Shown: positions 6,036 through 8,624 of the stretch, piece by piece
How the letters are laid out: each line of letters starts with the position of its first letter
Numbering within the stretch: the first letter of the stretch is position 1
NCBI GenBank assembly: GCA_018814265.1
Contig: JAHIZU010000264.1
Location: 1-8,624 of the forward strand
Reading direction: 5' to 3'
Length of the DNA: 8,624 nt
Source: Candidatus Margulisiibacteriota bacterium
GTDB taxonomy: Bacteria; Margulisbacteria; WOR-1; O2-12-FULL-45-9
Notes under the pieces: generated by a model
What the model was told of the DNA's origin: nothing
The model's input: only the letters and a program-made list of their open reading frames with translations
Database searches by the model: none
Program-made: the position numbers and the translations under genes

Positions 6036-7399
6036 TTCAGCCTGATCCTCCTTAAAAATGTCATTAATTTGCCCGGATAGCGCACGGCCTTGACCATTTG
6101 GGCCATGACCTTACCAGGCCGAAAAAGGTAAGAAACCAGGATCTGCCTTACGCCGATCGTTGATTTTGATCTAGCCAGATGAACGGTTTCATCAAAGTAT
6201 CTTAATATCTCTTGGGGGGCCATTTTATTATTTACCCAGATCGGTATCCTGTCGTAAGTGAAATCAGACCATTTGAGGTCCTTTGAGATGGCCCCCTGTC
6301 GCTCGGCGATATTCCAGAGCTCCGTGCCCGGGAAAGGGGTGGCGATACAAATACCAACGCTGTCGATCGGGTTCTCGCGGATCAATCGCTGGGTGGCTCG
6401 TATATCCTCGACCGTTTCCTCGGGATTGCCGATGATGAACGTCCCATTGACCAATAACCCCGCCTCACGCGTCATCCTGATGGCCTTAACTATCTGTTCC
6501 ACGGTAGTGCGTTTGCGTAAAATATCAAGGATCTTTTGCGAACCGCTTTCAAAACCAAAGGTTATCTGGCGGCAGCCTGCCCGTTTAGCCAGGGCCAGTA
6601 TCTCAGGATCGACATTGTCCACCCTGGCATTGCCGCCCCAAACAAGCTCATATTTCCGTTCCAGCAACAGTTCACAGATCTTCTTCAGCCTGGATCGGTG
6701 CACAAAAAGGTTATCCTCAATGAAGAACAGGGCCTTGATCTGATACTTACTGACCAAGACATCAATCTCTTCTATAACTCTCTCGGGGCTGTTGAAGCGG
6801 AAAGGCATGCCTTTCCAGCTATTATGGCAAAAGATACAGTCATATGGGCAACCACGGCTGGTCAGGATGGCAGCCACTCTGGTTTTCGGCGGAACAAAAT
6901 AAAGGTATGATTCCGGGATCCTATCCTTAGCCTGGACATAGAATTCCATGTCCATCAGCTGCCTGGCCGGTATCGGGATCTCATCAAGGTTCTTGATATA
7001 CTCTTCTTCTATCACTCCTGTCCTTAGATCTTCACTGATGATCTTTAATAAGGCGTTCTCGCCTTCGCCTTTGACCACCATGTCAACATGCGCCAAAGCT
7101 TCGTCCGGCAATATACTGGCGTGAACACCGCCCATGACCGTGCGGATACCGAGCCAGCGACAAAGATCCGCGATCCGATAAGCGTCCGGTGCCAGAGCGG
7201 TGGTCGCTGTGATGCCTGCCAGATCAGGCCGGAACATAAGCAATTCCTCTTTAACGTTCTGGCCGGCCAGTTCATCAATGATCCTGACTTCTATGCCGTT
7301 CTTCAGCAAATAAGAAGCTATAAAACCTAAATGCAGCGGTTCCTGGACCGCGAACCGTTCATCCCTGCCCGGATTTATCAAAGCGACCTTTTTGATCAC
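6032..7399 (-). CDS. B12-binding-domain radical SAM protein
   Basis: 455 residues, the usual length for the class. The N-terminal Rossmann-like part (about 1-140) starts with the I-N-P strand and a P-L-H-L-G-F-I-A-S helix. It carries G-G-V-H-A-S (90-95) and G-E-G-E (111-114), hallmarks of cobalamin-binding-type domains in this superfamily. The radical SAM core has C184-x3-C188-x2-C191 for the 4Fe-4S cluster, then F-I-E-D-N (226-230) and G-F-E-S-G-S (282-287), which probably contact AdoMet. I-G-N-P-E-E-T (323-329) is also typical. The tail after about 415 is basic and partly hydrophobic, ending F-L-R-R-I-R-L-K. Known relatives do methylations, ring rearrangements and other radical steps in lipid, pigment and antibiotic pathways; the substrate here cannot be read. 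Start is GTG, overlapping the previous stop as GTGA, with AGGGG six bases upstream. GC content is visibly higher than in the next two genes. Confidence 0.93.
   Translation of the reverse strand: MIKKVALINPGRDERFAVQEPLHLGFIASYLLKNGIEVRIIDELAGQNVKEELLMFRPDLAGITATTALAPDAYRIADLCRWLGIRTVMGGVHASILPDEALAHVDMVVKGEGENALLKIISEDLRTGVIEEEYIKNLDEIPIPARQLMDMEFYVQAKDRIPESYLYFVPPKTRVAAILTSRGCPYDCIFCHNSWKGMPFRFNSPERVIEEIDVLVSKYQIKALFFIEDNLFVHRSRLKKICELLLERKYELVWGGNARVDNVDPEILALAKRAGCRQITFGFESGSQKILDILRKRTTVEQIVKAIRMTREAGLLVNGTFIIGNPEETVEDIRATQRLIRENPIDSVGICIATPFPGTELWNIAERQGAISKDLKWSDFTYDRIPIWVNNKMAPQEILRYFDETVHLARSKSTIGVRQILVSYLFRPGKVMAQMVKAVRYPGKLMTFLRRIRLK
6046..6053 (-). promoter_or_regulatory. Strong Shine-Dalgarno site for the SPASM radical SAM gene
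   Basis: The minus strand reads AAGGAGGA, an almost full match to the anti-Shine-Dalgarno sequence. The GGAGG core ends 11 bases before the ATG at 6033-6035. It is inside the last codons of the upstream radical SAM gene, so the gene can be translated both by coupling and by independent initiation. Confidence 0.65.
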
Positions 7400-8624
7400 C
7401 GGTGTCCCCTTTTTGGCTTATAAAGATAATTTTCCCCTATCCGCTCGTCTAAACAATAATTATTCCTGATCGCAGACAGCATTTCATCAGTGAACCAGCC
7501 TGAACTCTTAGTTTGCTCTAGATCGAACTTAAGCAGAACCAGCGAAAATCGCCCGTCAGCAATGTCTGTGACCAGACCTGTTTGGTCCCACATGCCGCCC
7601 TTTGATAATTGCGTGACGAGGATTGGATCGACCAAGAGTTCTTTGCCATTGATCACTACTAATCCCGCATCCTGGGACAGGACCCTGCCTTTTGTGCTTT
7701 GTATGTATCGGGAAACCTTTTCCCCAATCAAGCGAGCATCTTCAGTTGGGGTTGAGCTGAGACGAAAAGTACTGTCTGCGGTATAAGGTGCGTGTGCCAG
7801 GGCCGCCAGTTGAAGGATCAGCAGCACAACAAGCAATGATCTTGCCAAAATATAATCTTTAAAGCGGCACTGCAGCTCTACCAAAGAGCGAGAAAATAGC
7901 ACACAGGCAACGGCTAATGGCTCAAGCATATAAGAGATCGCACTGGCCCCAGCCTTACCCACCCCAACGGCGACCAAAGCGGCCAGGCAAAAATAGAAAG
8001 AGAAAAGATCCAGCTCCCTTTTCAATAATTTATTCAGCGCAAAGGCAGCGGCAAATCCAAGCAGGACAAAATGAACCTGTATCGTCGTGATGTACTCAAA
8101 GAGCATTTTGACCAGGTTATAGGCAAATCGATTGCCTGCAATCGTATGGAAATAAAAGTTGCCGCTGGTCAGACAATTTGCCATTAAAAATATGGTTAAG
8201 ACCAACAAGGCATACGTCCCGCCAAACTTGAGAGCTGTCCGCTTGTCCTTGAAGAACAGGTACAGACAGGCCGCTGCCGGCGCAACGACAAAGGGCTGTT
8301 TGGTATAAAAAGCCAGAATAAATAAAGGTAAACTTAAATATATCTTATTTGAACCTTCGTATTTTGACACCAAATAAATACCCAAAAGGCTAAAAATAAT
8401 GCCTAAAGACATGATATCGCCAAAAACATGGGCCTGATAATAAACATATGGGGAAGCCAGATAGAACAAAGATGCGATCAAAGCGACATATCCATCCTTG
8501 GTCGATTGCTTAACCAGCCAGCCGATCAAAACAGCCAGCAAGAGCGCCGTCACAAACGAAAAAACTCGGCCTAATGCCAGAGAACAGCCAAATACCCTGG
8601 CCAGACCGGCCATCAGGAACCAGG
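7396..8624 (-). CDS. GT-C (family 39-like) membrane glycosyltransferase, 5' end cut by window edge
   Basis: Partial gene. The frame stays open through the right edge (codons for W, F and L precede the Met at 8613), so that Met is internal. About 408 residues are visible. Counting from it, roughly ten hydrophobic segments are seen, including about 15-35, 43-62, 66-83, 94-120, 133-147, 178-195, 204-222 and 257-275. A soluble C-terminal part follows, about 280-405. The pattern of a G-R-V-F-S helix, a loop with F-G-D (D66) and a T-K-Q-P turn (104-107) before another helix resembles GT39/ArnT-like GT-C proteins. These use polyprenyl-phosphate sugars on the outer face of the membrane. The first helix and the acidic first-loop motif, normally about 70-100 residues, lie outside the window. 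The TGA stop overlaps the GTG start of the next gene. The class is fairly sure; donor and acceptor are unknown. It could also be a GT-C-like membrane protein without known activity. Confidence 0.8.
   Translation of the reverse strand, partial: WFLMAGLARVFGCSLALGRVFSFVTALLLAVLIGWLVKQSTKDGYVALIASLFYLASPYVYYQAHVFGDIMSLGIIFSLLGIYLVSKYEGSNKIYLSLPLFILAFYTKQPFVVAPAAACLYLFFKDKRTALKFGGTYALLVLTIFLMANCLTSGNFYFHTIAGNRFAYNLVKMLFEYITTIQVHFVLLGFAAAFALNKLLKRELDLFSFYFCLAALVAVGVGKAGASAISYMLEPLAVACVLFSRSLVELQCRFKDYILARSLLVVLLILQLAALAHAPYTADSTFRLSSTPTEDARLIGEKVSRYIQSTKGRVLSQDAGLVVINGKELLVDPILVTQLSKGGMWDQTGLVTDIADGRFSLVLLKFDLEQTKSSGWFTDEMLSAIRNNYCLDERIGENYLYKPKRGHR
7406..7410 (-). promoter_or_regulatory. Ribosome binding site deciding the GTG start at 7399
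   Basis: On the minus strand the bases read AGGGG, six bases before GTG at 7397-7399. There is no ATG at this junction, and the GTG overlaps the stop of the membrane glycosyltransferase gene as GTGA. The site and the I-N-P beta-strand that follows a few residues later both support this start. It lies inside the coding end of the upstream gene. Confidence 0.65.

Noticed and set aside
6258..6743. Open frame of 161 codons on the plus strand
   Set aside because: It is antisense to the radical SAM core of the gene at 6032-7399, in its GC-rich part where long shadow frames are expected.
4965..7399. Hopanoid-type radical SAM pair (HpnH and HpnJ-like)
   Set aside because: The SPASM cysteine-rich tail and the lack of squalene-hopene cyclase or other hopanoid genes do not fit; general B12-type motifs alone are not specific.
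7396..8613. Met at 8613 as the true start of the membrane glycosyltransferase
   Set aside because: The frame continues open to the window edge and the first helix and loop of the family are missing, so the start lies beyond 8624.
1..8624. Defence system, mobile element, CRISPR array, RNA gene or riboswitch
   Set aside because: No transposase, integrase, nuclease, regular repeat array or structured non-coding region was seen; every base is covered by the eight genes.

Overview
The window is a fragment of one tightly packed bacterial operon on the minus strand, so the genes read from right to left. Eight genes fill all 8,624 bases. Every junction between genes is an overlap: GTGA at 7396-7399, ATGA at 6032-6035, TAATG at 4963-4967, ATGA at 3850-3853, 17 bases at 2648-2664, ATGA at 1957-1960 and ATGA at 869-872. 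No stretch is non-coding. No promoter, terminator, RNA gene, mobile element or CRISPR array was seen. Both ends cut through a gene, so the operon continues on both sides.

In transcription order the genes are: (1) the C-terminal three quarters or so of a polytopic GT-C (family 39 type) glycosyltransferase; (2) a B12-binding-domain radical SAM protein; (3) a radical SAM protein with a SPASM-type cysteine-rich C-terminus; (4) a second B12-type radical SAM protein whose N-terminal domain is short and divergent; (5) a GT4 glycosyltransferase with a four-cysteine insertion; (6) a small sugar-1-phosphate nucleotidyltransferase; (7) a GT4 glycosyltransferase; (8) a related GT4 glycosyltransferase, cut by the left edge after its E-x7-E motif.

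The content suggests synthesis of a cell-surface or lipid-linked glycan. The nucleotidyltransferase would make an activated sugar, the three cytosolic GT4 enzymes would add sugars, and the membrane GT-C enzyme would transfer a sugar from a polyprenyl-phosphate donor. The three radical SAM enzymes are the distinctive part. They may modify a sugar, the lipid carrier or another linked group by radical chemistry such as C-methylation, deoxygenation, epimerisation or dehydrogenation. This role is inferred; no substrate can be read from the sequence.

The organism is a bacterium that uses the standard stop codons (TGA and TAA), Shine-Dalgarno sites and moderate GC content. Dense radical SAM plus glycosyltransferase clusters occur in uncultured candidate phyla such as Omnitrophota as well as in many anaerobes, but nothing here fixes the phylum. 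Base composition differs between genes: gene 2 is clearly richer in GC than genes 3 and 4, which hints at mosaic assembly.
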